Source: Sapria himalayana | Lineage: Eukaryota; Streptophyta; Magnoliopsida; Malpighiales; Rafflesiaceae | DNA length: 64,000 nt | NCBI GenBank assembly: GCA_029783825.1 | Contig: JAREIK010002965.1 | Location: 303,336-367,335, forward strand | Direction of reading: 5' to 3' | Shown: piece by piece, positions 12,763 through 26,438 of the stretch | Layout: every line of letters begins with the position of its first letter | Numbering within the stretch: position 1 is the stretch's first letter | Made by a program: the position numbers and the translations under genes | The notes under the pieces: generated by a model | The model's input: the letters and a program-made list of their open reading frames with translations, nothing else | Told to the model about the DNA's origin: nothing | The model's database searches: none

Positions 12763-13194
12763 TAGAGATGTCAAACAGGCTAGGCCGGCCCGGCCCTGCA
12801 CGAAGCACAACATGATTCGGTTGTGCCTGGCCCAGCAAGGCATTCTACAATGCCGTGCTCGGAACCATGCCGGGCACACGCTCGGCACCAGTTGTGCCCT
12901 GCCAAGCCGAGGGAATTCAGCCCACGTGTCGTGCCAAGCACCGCAAGAGGGCCTGGCTCAGGGGCATGTCAGACGTGACCACACACCAAGTGTGGTCACA
13001 ATGAGCCGACGCTTGACAGGCAAAGCTAGCTGAGACATGAAAGGGCGATGGTGGCATGGAGACTTGCCGCGAATCCATACTTTTTAAAAAAAATTAGGGT
13101 TGTGGCCTATCCCGAACTGAGCCAGGAGATTTTGGGCCGGGGGCCCATGTCGGGCCTGATCTCAAAGAACCATGTCGGGTCAGGCACGGCATGG
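12763..13194. mobile_element. truncated hAT element, left end only
   Basis: It starts with TAGAGATGTCAAACAGGC, the same terminal-repeat family as the complete hAT at 47797 (TAGAAGTGTCAAACGAG). Subterminal sequence follows that is unusually GC-rich for this window, with many GGCACGG/CGGGCC motifs. No transposase and no right end are present. At about 13195 the sequence switches to CACTA-derived DNA matching E1 from 4935. The open frames at 12812-13248 are not convincing genes. Confidence 0.7.
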
Positions 13195-13691
13195 TACACT
13201 CGCTGCTTCTTATTACCTCCTATGGTCTCCAAATATATAGAATCATAGTCAATGGTTAAATATCCATAGAACTCTCAACTTGTTGAGAAGTAGTTATCAC
13301 ACATTCCTCCATTAATTTTTGTGATAAAATAGTTAAAAATACTATTATAGATATGCATAAATTTTTATTATATTTTGCATTCCAAACAACTTTCAAAATT
13401 TACTATGGTACTATTATATTTTATTAATATAACAGATTCTTACAGCAATCATCTAAGACTTGTTGTCAACAAACTGACCATTTGCTTTCTTCACATGCAT
13501 CTTTCTGAAAATCTCATAAAAATTAGGATTTCAGCCTAATTATCTAGCCTAGAGTATGTATTTATTAAGTCATAAAATAATAAATGATAAAAAATTTAAC
13601 AAAATTAATAAAACCATGCAATGATTAAATTTATTTAGACTATTAGGACAACCACTAAATATATAAATTTTAAAAATTTTAAAATTATACT

Positions 13692-13735
13692 AAATCATTA
13701 GTCTATTTCTTGATGAAGAAATAGACTAATGATTT
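13692..13735. repeat. perfect 20-bp inverted repeat with 4-base loop
   Basis: The left arm AAATCATTAGTCTATTTCTT (13692-13711), loop GATG and the exactly complementary right arm (13716-13735) form a strong hairpin. It sits precisely where similarity between E4 and E1 stops. Confidence 0.95.
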
Positions 13736-16461
13736 GCTGTAGTCGAAAATTGTTGATGCTAAATATAGAATTCTCTTTCCCGTGCTATCTATCATAATCT
13801 AACATAGCATGCTAAAGGTGAAAGATATCATCCTATTGTTAGATGAAGGGAGCATATCTCTTCTAGTGCACCAATCAAAGCCACACAAATAGGCAAGAAT
13901 TAGGAGAACACAAAACCAAGCGAAAGAACAATAAAGGGAAGCAAAAAATAAAAAATTGCAAGTTTGAAGGAATAAGCTTCTCACTTCTCAATGAAGATCA
14001 AAGATCAAAATTTCAATTGTTATTAAACTCAATCTTTAAATATAAAAATAAATAGGAAAGAAAACCTAAATGTAATGAAGATCAAATTCCAAGAACTCTT
14101 AGAAAATAAATAAATGAAGAATTCCAACATGAACAATAATAAATATGGACTATAAAACATATCATACAAAGTATTAAACTAGAAAACATATATATGAAGC
14201 AGCCTAAAATTTCAAATTTCTAGCATTACAAATATGGCCTAATTAAAGATATGAACAAATATAAGCATTAACATTAACATATTTTAATGGAAAACTACAA
14301 TCAAAAGATAGTTTGCTAAATAAAACTGACTGAGATAAGAAGAATAAGAATTAAGCAAAACTAGTTGACTATAGAGATCTTAGTAATTCTGTCACATCCT
14401 ACATTAAGTTTACTAACAAGATAGAGATTAGAAATGGATGAATATAATCTGCTAAAACTAAAGCTTAATATTAAAGAGAGACATGACTGAAACACTAAGA
14501 GCCAAGGCCAAAGAAATGGATACATAAATAGTTAATTGAAGTAGCTGCCTAAGGACACGCCATCTTATGAACTAAAGAACTACCAAAAAATTACCAGTGC
14601 AAAGGAAATTTATCCTAATATTTGAGTAATTTACTTAATGATTATTTACACACACATCAATTCAAACTTAAATGATACAAAGGATGACAACTTATTAATT
14701 TAGCAAAAATTATAGATATGACTATCACTAATATATTTTTGCCGATTAGATATTTAATTGAGAAATTAATTTTTGTTTTGAAAAGCCTATTTTCATTTTC
14801 TATGATGGTTGTTAGCTCACATAATATTTTATTTTTAATTTAAATATTTATGAAAAGAATGAACACATAAAAGTATTAGTTTATCAAAGAAAAGATTTTA
14901 AAAGCTATATTTTGGCAAGAGTAGCCAGAGAGAGCTATTTTCATAATGCCCAAATAGTCAATGAGCAAATCAACTACATGGCTACACCACCTTTTTTAAA
15001 AGATTCTAAAATAGGTTAATTAATTTCATTAACCAATAACATGGCTATGATTGCAAAAAAAATTATAAAATTATTTAATATACTCATATTATAATGTTAC
15101 ATCAAAACAAAACGTTGAAAATATATAAATGAAAAAAAATACAATGACATAGATAAATACAAACAAAAAAACAATACATACATACATACATGTGTGTGTG
15201 TATCATATATCAAGAGTATCATTAAATGCACAAAAAAAATATAGTAACATATGCTAAATCTAAAATAGCTGAAAAGAAAAAAATAAAAGGAAAATATATG
15301 CTATATCAAGAATATCATATTATACATTAATGATAATTTTTTATTTTTGTTTATTATTAATTTTTTATTGTTAAATATTGAATTTAACAAAAAATATACT
15401 ACTAGAATAACATTAAATCTAAAATACCACACTAATATCAAAGATATATTTTTCATATGGAGATTTAAATCCAATAAACAATTTTAATTAAAAATTATTA
15501 CTTTGATATTTTGATTCTCAGTAATAATTGTAATCAACTTTAGATCATAGTCAAATTTTTAAAAATCATTAGTAAATGGCGTATTTCATCTTGTTTGATT
15601 TTTTAAAAAATTATCATTATACATGAAATAAATCACCATGCATGATCAATGTGCTTTGAGAATGCCTGATATCTAATAAAACACAATGAGAAAATTCTAC
15701 AAGATGTTTGTTCCCCTGCTTATAATAATGTATAGTCTGACTTGGGTTCTTAGTGCTCTACACCCCCCCATTTCTCCATCAAGTGTGCTTTTATTCTACA
15801 TACCAATATTAGATTGATATAATAAAGTCTTAGTGTAGTGAATTTTTTTTTCAATAGTACTATTAAACAAGAATTAATATCATGCCAAAAAAACTAAAAA
15901 AAATTCATCATCATCTACCAACAAAAAAAATAGCCTCAACAAACAATCAACATGAGCAATGATAGCAAAATTAATGGTTATGGTTAAGTTGTACCTTTTT
16001 CTTTGAGAAAAATATAAGAGTTTCATACAATAACCACAAAAACTTGATTAGAAGATAAATTTCCACAGGTTCTTCATATTCATCTTCTCTACAGAACAAA
16101 AATTCTAAAATATAAAAACCATAAATTAAAATATAAGATATAACTTGATTTTTAAAAATTATAGTACCTTGCTCTTCTTCTCCTCTTGTTACTATTTTCT
16201 TCATCCTCTTTTACTAAACTTCTTCGAATTTCAGAGCCAGCACACTTTCTGTTGATTTGAAATCCATTAAGCCTTTAAAAAAATAATCATTAAAATAAAA
16301 AAAGTTCACACTACAGATTTATCATTAAGACACAAGACCTCAACAAAAAAGCACTTTTAGCTCAGTACTGATTTTAAATTTGCAAAACTCATTACTAATT
16401 AGTAATGAGTTTTGAAAATAAACAAAAAACACATAGAGAGAGATAGATAGATAGATAGAGT

Positions 16462-16580
16462 TGTTCTTTGTTTAATATGAATCTTTGAAATGATGTTGTG
16501 ATGGTGGCATGTTTTGAGAGATGTTCTTTGTTTGATATGGTTCTTCGAAATGATGCTGCGATGATGGTGTGTTCTGAGAG
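16462..16580. repeat. 60-bp direct tandem duplication
   Basis: TGTTCTTTGTTTAATATGAA (from 16462) recurs as TGTTCTTTGTTTGATATGGT (from 16522), and the following 40 bases match with a few substitutions. A short GATA run precedes it (16443-16459). Confidence 0.85.
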
Positions 16581-17764
16581 TCAACACAAAGGTTTTTTAG
16601 AAGTGAACTGACCTAATTACATAGAGATGGCCAGACTAGGGAGTGATGGGTCAAAGACTGAAAATAATAGAAAACAAAATTATTTATGATTTAACCATTA
16701 ATTATATTATTTAATAAATAAATAAATTTATGGTTAATAGCTTATGAAATTTTTATAGTTATTTTTTCTAATATTATTTATAAATTAATCAAATAAATTT
16801 CAGAAATAAAAAAATTAATTTATGGTTATAACAATGGAGAAAATAAATAATATTACTAATAACCATGAAAACTATTAATTGGCAATTAAATTTTCATATT
16901 ATTTCATTTATTAAAAAAACATATTATTTCATATTACCAATAATATATTGTATAAATATATAACCATTCAAAATTTATAACATCTCAATTAAATAAAAAA
17001 TAAATAACCAAGTAAATAATGAACAAGCAACATATTAAATAATATTCAAACAAATAATAAAATATCTGACCATAACAATAAAAATAAATAATCTTAACAT
17101 TATCCAAAAAAATAAAATTAAAAATTAATTACTTACAAATATAACTTACAAAAATAAGACTACAAATAAATTCAAAAATAAAAAAAAGACAAAAGCAACC
17201 AAATTTCAACTTGTATATTACTATTACAAATGATTTTATATAATTTTTTAGTAGCTATTTCAATATTTAAAAAAACAAGAAGAAAATATTAAGCAAATAA
17301 TAATTTTCTATACTATGATTATTATCTTCTGAGTTAATATCATACATCTAAGTAAAAAGATGAGCTATGAAAACTATAGTACATAACAAATAAGAAGTAT
17401 TAACAACAATTTAAAAAAAAGATTTGTTTACTTCTTTAAAGTAAGTATCATGATATAGGAGCTCTATGAAGACTCCTAAATGACAATGACAATTGACTTG
17501 TCTCCCTCAATTCTCAATAATACACTCAGCCTCATTCATAGATAAAACTACTAATATCCCTATATGATATATCATTTCTTCATATGATATATACATTATA
17601 GAGATATTCTCTTGTGTATGCATACAAGCATCATATTGCACATCACGATTCTCTTAGTTGCACATTTATATTAAAGTATACACTTTTATATATAATGGCA
17701 TATGATTATATAAATGTATTAGTGCTTAGATATAATGTTGTATTTAAAATATTTTAATAAATGT

Positions 17765-17767
17765 TAC

Positions 17768-17806
<39 letters not shown>
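17765..17806. repeat. (AT)n(GT)n microsatellite
   Basis: An AT run passes directly into about 12 GT units. The next 370 bp (17815-18180) are a degenerate ATTTATATAAATGTATAAAT-type repeat. Confidence 0.9.
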
Positions 17807-18899
17807 ACACTTTTATAAATATTATATAGTATATATATCACAATTATATAAACATTATAAATATTATATATTTATATAAAAATTTATATGCTATATAAAT
17901 ATTTATAAATATGTATAAATATTTTATATGTTATATAAACAATTATATAAATGGATAGTGTTATAAAATGTTGCATAAATAATTATAAACATTTATACAT
18001 ATGTATAAATATTTATATATAACATTTATATGTTTATATAAATGTATCAATGTTTATAATGTTATATGTTTATATATATTATATATTAGAGTAATATGAT
18101 TATAAAAATGTATAAATATCTATATATAATGTTATATGTTTATAATATTTATATAAATATTATATTGCTATAAATTGGGAATAATATTTACTAAAATAGT
18201 ATACTGCTCATGCTATAGTGTTTTTGAAAATAGATGTTTTGATATTATTTTTTTTATTTTTTTTAAAATCATGAAATTAATAGGAGCAATAAAAGTATTT
18301 TGTGAGTTTACCAGAATGTAGAAATCTTTTATTTTGATGTATTTTTTAATATGATTATTTACTTATTTAGGTACTTTTTTGAAAAATATTATTTTAATGC
18401 ACCATTACATAATTTTATCTACGTCTAATAACACCTAACAACAAAATAAAAATATTTTCAAACAATAATAAACTAGCAAAAAAAATAATTTACTAATCAG
18501 CATCACCATGATTAGCTCATATTTTATATTTAATTGAGGATGATATCTTTTTTTTACATGAAAAAAATTTAATTGTTTCTTTAATTTTATCATAATTAAT
18601 TAGAGGTTGTGAAAAAAAAACATGAACAATATCAAATTTAATGAATTTTATTTTATCAAGATTATACAATATCAACAATTCTTTCACTAATTATGAATAT
18701 TCTTGATTATATGAGTATTCTAATTTGAGTTGAATATATGTTTTAAGCAAAAGATTAATAATTTTTATAATTTTTAAAATATAAAACTTTAAATATTATC
18801 TCTTAATAAAATAAAAATTTATTATATTTTAACTTTACACAAAGTCAACTTGAAAATTCAAGTAGCATAACCTGAGTAGGTATTCACTTGTAATCTAAG

Positions 18900-20320
18900 C
18901 AACGAAGTTCTAGGTTGAGTATTTTAGGCCTGCTAAATCAATGTGAGCAACCAAACTCTCTGATATATTAGTTTTGCCTAACTTAATTGCCAATTAAACA
19001 AATAAATATTTTGGATTTACCCAAAATATCATCTTTAACACAAGCACAATAAAGAGTCAAAACTTCTCACTTGTAAACTATATTGAATCATACATCAAAA
19101 AATATATGATTTGCTTTTAATTAAATTGTTTATGAATAAATATAATAATTTAAACAATAATTTAAATTATTTGTGATCAACAATAAGATTTAAGAGAACA
19201 CTAACATTTCATCCTCTGCATTATTTGTTATCAACTAACATTCATTAAAATTTTATATAATCCTAATATCAATTTTTTCTCAAGTAAGATTGGTATTTAT
19301 GTTGTATGTAGGCTGACTTTAATGGAAGTTGAGATTACTGTTCAATTGGTTTTCATGGTTTATCATGTTGTAAATAAAGGCTAACCAACCTATTTCCAAT
19401 TTTTAAATATCTATAACCTAATTTATGCATAATTTATTTAAAATATTTACAATCAAACATGCTGTAGAACTAACAATGCTTGTATCATTTACCATGGAAA
19501 AAAAAGCTACTGTCGTCAGCTTAGAACCAAGACCCTTAACTTCCTGTATTAGAAAAGTAATATCATCAAATCAAACTTTTGTTACAAAATGAAAAGCAGA
19601 CAAAAGGTAGACATTATCACACTAACCTTGGTCAAAAGTAAAGTTGCCCATGAAGCAAATGCAAAAAATATTAGGTGCAATGAATAAACTAACAATTTTG
19701 AAGGATATATGAAAATTGAACAAATTCGGTATCCTAGTATAATAAGTAATCAACATGTAATTATAACATAAGAAGAATACAATTAATAAAAGATATTGGG
19801 GAGAGTCTCTGAGCTAATATCTGATTGATATAAATTAAGAAAATTGTTGAGTAGTAGATTCCAAGGACTCACTTCCATTTTGTCCTGGTAGTTTAAGTCA
19901 ATCCTAGGTAGATAGTTCCTCCTATCACCTTCCCAAGTGGATACCTAATTTTAATTAATGTTAAGAACAGTTAGCTTAAATATTTCAATAAAATTAATGG
20001 AAAAAAAATTATCTTGTGAGAGATTAATTTTAATTACCAAGTTCGATCATCAAACCAATTCCAAATATCATATATTCCATTCTTTGTCAAAAACTAAAAG
20101 CATGGACCAAATAACACAACAAATGAAAACACAAAATGAGGTCTTCAAATTGAAAGAACACCGATTAGGTTATGTATCTTTATAATTCATGTTTCAGAAA
20201 ATATAGAAAAAAGATGAATAGAAAAGGCAAGAACACCAATTAGAATTACAATGATGAAGCATAACACACTGCCAAAAATATTCCGTAAGCAGATTGCCTT
20301 CTTGATGCTATTTTACTCGG
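18900..20320 (-). pseudogene. STT3 (oligosaccharyltransferase catalytic subunit) gene fragment with introns
   Basis: Exons on the minus strand, in gene order: 20315-20195, with a membrane segment reading IIVILIGVLAFSIHLFS in one frame; 20093-20038, encoding FLTKNGIYDIWNWFDDRT; 19944-19873, encoding YPLGKVIGGTIYLGLT and then a stop where the family has leucine; 19690-19627, encoding FASWATLLLTK after a frameshift; and 19543-19493, encoding EVKGLGSKLTTVAFFSMV. A degraded exon near 18965-18905 may be ISRSVAGSYDNE. Introns between the middle exons keep GT and AG borders (GTAATT, GTTAGT, GTAAAT). STT3 transfers the glycan to asparagine in the ER membrane. Only the N-terminal third is present, so this is a genomic capture inside E4, now non-functional. 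Confidence 0.85.
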
Positions 20321-20679
20321 CCATCGATTAAGTTATTGTTCATGTTTAACTTGTTAAATTTTAAAATATTAATATTTATTTATCTATTAATTATTTTAAG
20401 ATTACATATTTTATATTAAATTTAATATTATTTTTTATTTTTTTTTTAATATACTATAATAATTTACTAAATACTTTAATTCTTATAAATTTTAGTTGAG
20501 GCAAAAATAAACATTGAATTAAAATCAACATGGGATTAGTTTGGTAGTGATTTTCAAAAGTGTTAACAGGACTAAAAATAATTTTAAGTGTGTTTAGGAG
20601 AATTAAATATTATTAGTAATATTTAAAAAAAAATAAACCCTAAAAAAACACCTAAAGTATAGTTTTAATAAGCACTTTG

Positions 20680-21540
20680 AGATATTTTTTTTATAACGTC
20701 AAATGTTTTTGGATGAAATTAAAACATCAATATATTTATCCTTAAATATCTATTTGTTTTATTTTAAATTTTATGAAAAATATAATTTTTTTAATAATTC
20801 AAATATTTCAAATCATTTAGTAATAAATTTTAAAATAAATTCCTATAATCATTAAATTTTTTTTAAAGGTATATTAATATAAATATTTACTTGTTTATTT
20901 GATAATTCAGATTTTCTGTAAATATTTTTTTATTATCAAACAAATAATGATTTTAGGTTTTTATTAAAATAAATATTTATGTATGTTTATGTATTATTTC
21001 AAATATTTAAAAAAATATTTTAAGTATAAAATTAATTATTAAATGTATTTATTAATACATGTATTTAAATATCTTTATTAATTAATTCAAATAATATTTT
21101 CTATATATTTTTAAAATTTTATAATCATAAAAATAGTTATTTTAATCTTTATTAATATAAATTTGTATCCGTATTTATATATTTATGAATTTATTTATTT
21201 ATAATATTCTATTTGTATAATTATACGAAGAAAAGTAATCTTTCAAGGATCCCTCATCCATAGACCATGACAGACAATTAAGATACAAAATTACATCAAA
21301 TATTAAAATAAATAATATATAAAAAAAATAATTCAGTATAAATTAATGACGAAAATAAACCCAAGCTATGCTAGAAAAGATCCCTAGATAAATGCATATA
21401 TTTTGTGAAAATTATAATTTAAGGACTAATCGGTTGCTATTAATATATAATTGTACAAATATTTTTCTTGATAATGATTTATCGAGGGATTTTTTGTTAA
21501 GCTATTTAACAAGGGAAAATTCATATATCAAGTCTTTGCT
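20680..21540 (-). repeat. CACTA 5' subterminal region, truncated (E4)
   Basis: Diverged but collinear with 5580-6384 of E1. Shared landmarks include AAGGATCCCTCATCCATAGA (E1: ATCGCTCATCAATAGACC) and ATATATTTTGTGAAAA. The last about 200 bp and the CACTA tip are absent, and the GATA array starts at the break. Confidence 0.75.
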
Positions 21541-22446
21541 AAACAAATAAATAGATAAATAGATAGACAAATATATAGATATTTAGATTAATAGATATAT
21601 AGATGGATAGAAAGATAGATAGATATATAGAAGGATAGATAGACATATAGAAGGATTATTAGACAGATATATAGACAAATAAATTAATAGATAGATAGAT
21701 GGATAGATAACCAAATAAATAGATATATAGATAGACAATTCAATAGATATAAATATAGATAGATAGATAGATAGACAGATAGAAATATATATATATAGAT
21801 TGATATATGCACAGATATGTAGATAGATTGATATACAAATAATAAGATAAACAAATAGATAGATAGATAGATTGATAGATAGATAGATATATAGATAGAC
21901 AGATCGATAAATAGATAGAAAAACAGATAGATAGATAAATTGATAAAAAGATAGATCGACAGAAAGATAGATAGAGAAAAAGATATATAGTTAGACAGAT
22001 AGATACACATATTGATAGACACATCGATAGACAAAAAGTTAGACCGATAGATAAATAGATAGATAGACATACAGAATGAGAGAGAGAGAGAGATAGAAAG
22101 ATAGATATAAAGATAGATATACAAAATGCTAGATTGATAGAAAAATAGATAGATAGACAAATAGGTAGACAAATATATAGGCATATTTATAGATAAATAG
22201 ATAGATAGACAAATAGGTCGACAAATATATAGGCATATTTACAGATAAATATATAGATATATAGATAGATACACTTATATATAGATAGATATATAGATAG
22301 ATACACTTATAGATAGCTAGATAAATAGATAGATTAAAAGGTAGATAGATTAATAGAATGACTGATAGATATGTAGATAGATAGATATATTGTCACATAG
22401 ATAGATAGATAGATAGACAGACAGACATGCAGATAGATAGATAGAT

Positions 22447-22484
<38 letters not shown>

Positions 22485-24623
22485 AGATAGATAGATAGAA
22501 ACATAGATAGACAGAAAGATAGATAAACAGATAGATTAATAAATAATTAGATAGATTTATAGATTGATATACAAATATATAGACATATAGATATATATAT
22601 ATCTACATTTCTATCTATCTATCTATTTATCTATCTATTTGTCTATCAATCTATTTGTCTATTTGTCTATCTGTCTTTTTATTTGTTTGTATTCTATCTA
22701 TTTATCTATCTATTTATTTATCAATCTATCTATCTATGTGTCTATATGTCTGTCTATCTATTTATCTTTATGTCGATCAATTAATATATCTATATATCGA
22801 TTTGTCTATTTGTATGTTTATCAATCTATTTATATGTCAATCTATTTATCTATCTGTCTACCTAACTATTAAATTATGTATCTATCTATCTTGCTAGCTA
22901 TCTAATTATTTATATGTTTGTTTATTTATCTATATGTATTTCTCTATCTATATGTCTATTTATCAATTTGTCTATATGTTTGTCTATTTATCGATTTGTC
23001 TCAATTTAACTATTTGTCTATAAATTTATCTATCTATATGTCTATCTATCTATCTATAAATTTGTCTATCTATTTATCTATCTATCTATTTTTCTATCCA
23101 TCTATCGATCAATATTTCTTTTTATCTATCTATTTATCTATTTATTTATCTATTTGTCTATCTTTCTATCTATCTATATGTCTATCTATCTATATATCTA
23201 TATATCCTTCTATCTATTTACATTTCTATCTATATATCTATATGTCTATCTATCTATATGTATATCTATCTATAAATCTACGCATCAATCTGTATTTCTA
23301 TCTGAATATCTATCTGTCGATCTATTTTTATATCAATCAATCAATCTATCTATCTATCTTTATATTTCTATCTAAATATTTATCTATGTATCTATCTATA
23401 TATATTTATATATCTGTCTAATAATCTATCGATCTATCTTTCTATCTACTATCTATGTATTTATTTATCTATCTATTTATAAATTTGTCTATCTAGCTAT
23501 TAATTGGTATGTCTATCAATCTATCTATTAATTGATCTATCAAATTATATATCTATCTCTCTCTCAATTTCATTATCAATCTATCTATCTATCTTTTTGT
23601 ATGTCTATCTCTTTATCTATCTATCGAACAATCTATATTTTAGTCTATCTTTCTAACTATATATCTATCTTTCTGTCTATATGTCTACGTACCTATCTTT
23701 CTATCTGTCGATATATTTGTCTGTCTTTATGTTTGCCTATCTAATTATTTGTCTATCTGTGTATCTATATATATATATATATATATATATATCAATCTAT
23801 CTATCTATATGTCTATTTATTTGTCTATCTATCTATTTATCTATTTATATATAATATCTATCTGTCTATCTATCTATATCTCACTCTATATATCTTTTTG
23901 TCTCTCTCTGTCTATCTATCTTTCTATCTCTCTATCTATCTATTTGTCTATCTATCTGTCTAATAATTTGTTGATATATATATCTATCTATATAATATCT
24001 ATCTATTTTTTTTAAATATCTGTCTATAACTATATCTATCTATCTATAAATCAATCAATCTATCTATCTATTTGTCTATCTATCTATCTATCTATCTATC
24101 TATATGTCTATATATCTACCAAATAATCTATCGATCTATCTGTCTATCTACTATCTATATATTTATTTATCTATTTATCTATAAATCTATCTATTTATAA
24201 ATCTATCTATCTACCTGTCAATTAATCTTTCTATCAATCAATCTATCAATGTGTATAGCAATCAGGGTATCTATCTATCTATTTATAAATTTGTTTATCA
24301 ATCTCTCTATCATTCTATCTATCTAACTATCTATTATTCTATCTTTATATCTATATATCTGACTTTCTATCATTCTATCTATTTGCTTATCTATCTATCT
24401 GTCTATCTGTCTGTCTCTCTATCTATGTGTCTATCTTTATGTTTGTCTATCTTTATGTTTGTCTATCTTTTTTATTTCTATCTTTGTATCTATAAATCTA
24501 TCTATCTATCTATCTAATTGTTTATCTATCTATCTATTTTATCTATCTTTCTCTCTATCTATCTATCTATATTTCTATGTAACTTTCTATCAATCAATCT
24601 ATCTATCAATATGTCTATATATT

Positions 24624-24662
<39 letters not shown>

Positions 24663-25793
24663 TTATTTATTTATTTATTTATTTATATATCTATCTATCT
24701 ATCTATCTGTTTATCTATGTGTGTCAATCTGTCTTTTATCTATCGGTCTATCTTATTGCCTATTTATCTACCTATTTATTGTCTGTGTTTGTCTATCTAT
24801 CAATATACTATCTATATGTTTATCTTTCAATCTTTATAAATATATAAATATATTTGTATCTCTTTATGTATATCTATCTGTATATCTATCAGTATATCTA
24901 TTTTTCTATTTATCTATATAACTACTTGTTGATATATCTATCTTTCAATTTATCTATATGTTTACTTTTTTGTATATCTAACTATTTATCTATCAATTAG
25001 TCTTTCTATTTATCTATCCATCTATCTCTCTATCTGCCTATCTATTTAAAAATCTATCTATCTATTTATGTATCTATATATCTATCTATTTATAAACATG
25101 TCTATCAATCTATCAATCTATCCAACTTTCTATCTATCTCTCTATTGGTCTAACTATGTGGCTATATATTTGTTTATCTATCTTTGTATCTATCTATCTA
25201 TCAATCAATTTGTCTATGTATCTATCTAAAAATCAATCATTTTATTTGTTTATTTATCTATCTTTCTAACTATCTGTGTATATATCTATTTGTCTATCAA
25301 TCTATAAATCTATCATTATATCTATCTATATATCTAACTATATATCTATCTAGATGTATATCTATATATCTATTTATTTATCTATCTATTTGTCTATTTA
25401 TCTGTCTATCTATCTATCTATATGCTTGTCTATCAATCGATCATATATATGTCAATTAATCAATCAATCATTCTTTCTTTCTATATATCTATCTATCTAT
25501 TTATTTATCTATTTTCTCTCTATCTGTCTATCTATCTCTCTATCAATCTCTCTATCTATATGTCTATCAATCTGTCTATCTATTTAAAAGTCTAACTATC
25601 TATTTTAATATCTATCTATCAATCAATATATCAAAGAATCTATCTATTAATCTATCTATCTATATATATGTCTATCTATATATCTTTAAATCTTTATCTA
25701 TGTATCTATCTAATAATCTATCTATCTATCTAACTATATATCACTATGTCTATCTATCTATTTTTCTATATATCTATATATCTATTTATCTAT
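21541..25793. repeat. GATA/TATC array 2 with strand switch
   Basis: Plus-strand GATA from 21541 to about 22597, then plus-strand TATC from about 22605 to 25793. At the switch the sequence reads TAGATATATATATATCTA, so the two halves face each other as a large imperfect inverted repeat. AT runs lie at 22448-22481, 23767-23792 and 24627-24657. Local duplications of 52 bp (22151/22203) and 31 bp (22271/22302) show the array growing by slippage or unequal exchange. Confidence 0.96.
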
Positions 25794-26371
25794 TAGCTTT
25801 TTAAGAATATTATACATAGATGTTTGCCCCTACTAAATTTTTTAAGAATTAAACAATTGAGTAATATTTTTACTATTAGCTTTTAACATTCAATATTTAT
25901 TATAATAATAAATATACCTTTTTTTAATGATCTTCTCACTTTAAGTAATTATTTGAATTTTAAAAATTATTAATGATATCAAATAATATTAAATTTTATT
26001 TTTTAAAAATTATTTCATATTATATTCATAATAATTAATATGAATTTTTAAAAATTTATAACCATAAAATGTATATATTTATATATTTTTTAACATTAAT
26101 AGTATTTTATAACTCTTAGGAGAGTAGCTAGAAGACAAATCATCTTTTCATGTATGTCTTATTATAGAAAGTTTGTAAATTTTGTCAGTATTTGATTTTT
26201 TTATAAGGCTAAACATATATATTTTTATATTGTTTATACATTTATTATTTAATTAATTGTATAATAAAAAATTATAAGGTATTTGTTTTTCATGCGTACC
26301 TTGCTACACGCACATGAATATTGTTGAAAAAATTTTGATAATAAATAAAAAAAAGTAGTCTATTTATATTT

Positions 26372-26438
<67 letters not shown>

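Larger units (their letters stand above)
13736..18880. other. AT-rich interior of E4, no recognisable gene
   Basis: About 5 kb without an identifiable product. Coding-like islands exist on the minus strand: 16165-16280 encodes a basic stretch reading EDEENSNKRRRR in one frame, and 17440-17530 encodes MNEAECIIEN. Neither could be assigned. They could be later STT3 exons too diverged to read, or other captured DNA. The rest is AT-rich with poly-A and poly-T runs. Confidence 0.5.
13195..21540 (-). mobile_element. CACTA relic E4 (both tips missing) carrying STT3 exons
   Basis: Two stretches match the E1 backbone in the same orientation: 13195-13691 (to E1 4935-5430) and about 20680-21540 (to E1 5580-6384). 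The 5' tip is lost: similarity stops about 200 bp short of the end and a GATA array begins. The 3' side is replaced by the hAT fragment. Between the two stretches lies about 7 kb absent from E1, including STT3 exons (18900-20320). It is interpreted as a CACTA that captured a different host segment and was then truncated on both sides. The boundaries of the unmatched interior are approximate. Confidence 0.65.

Noticed and set aside
6564..12838. Long minus-strand open frames with repeated YLSI or LSIY residues (up to 343 codons), also in the other GATA arrays
   Set aside because: Any (TATC)n sequence lacks stops and translates as Tyr-Leu-Ser-Ile in all three frames. No other protein feature is present.
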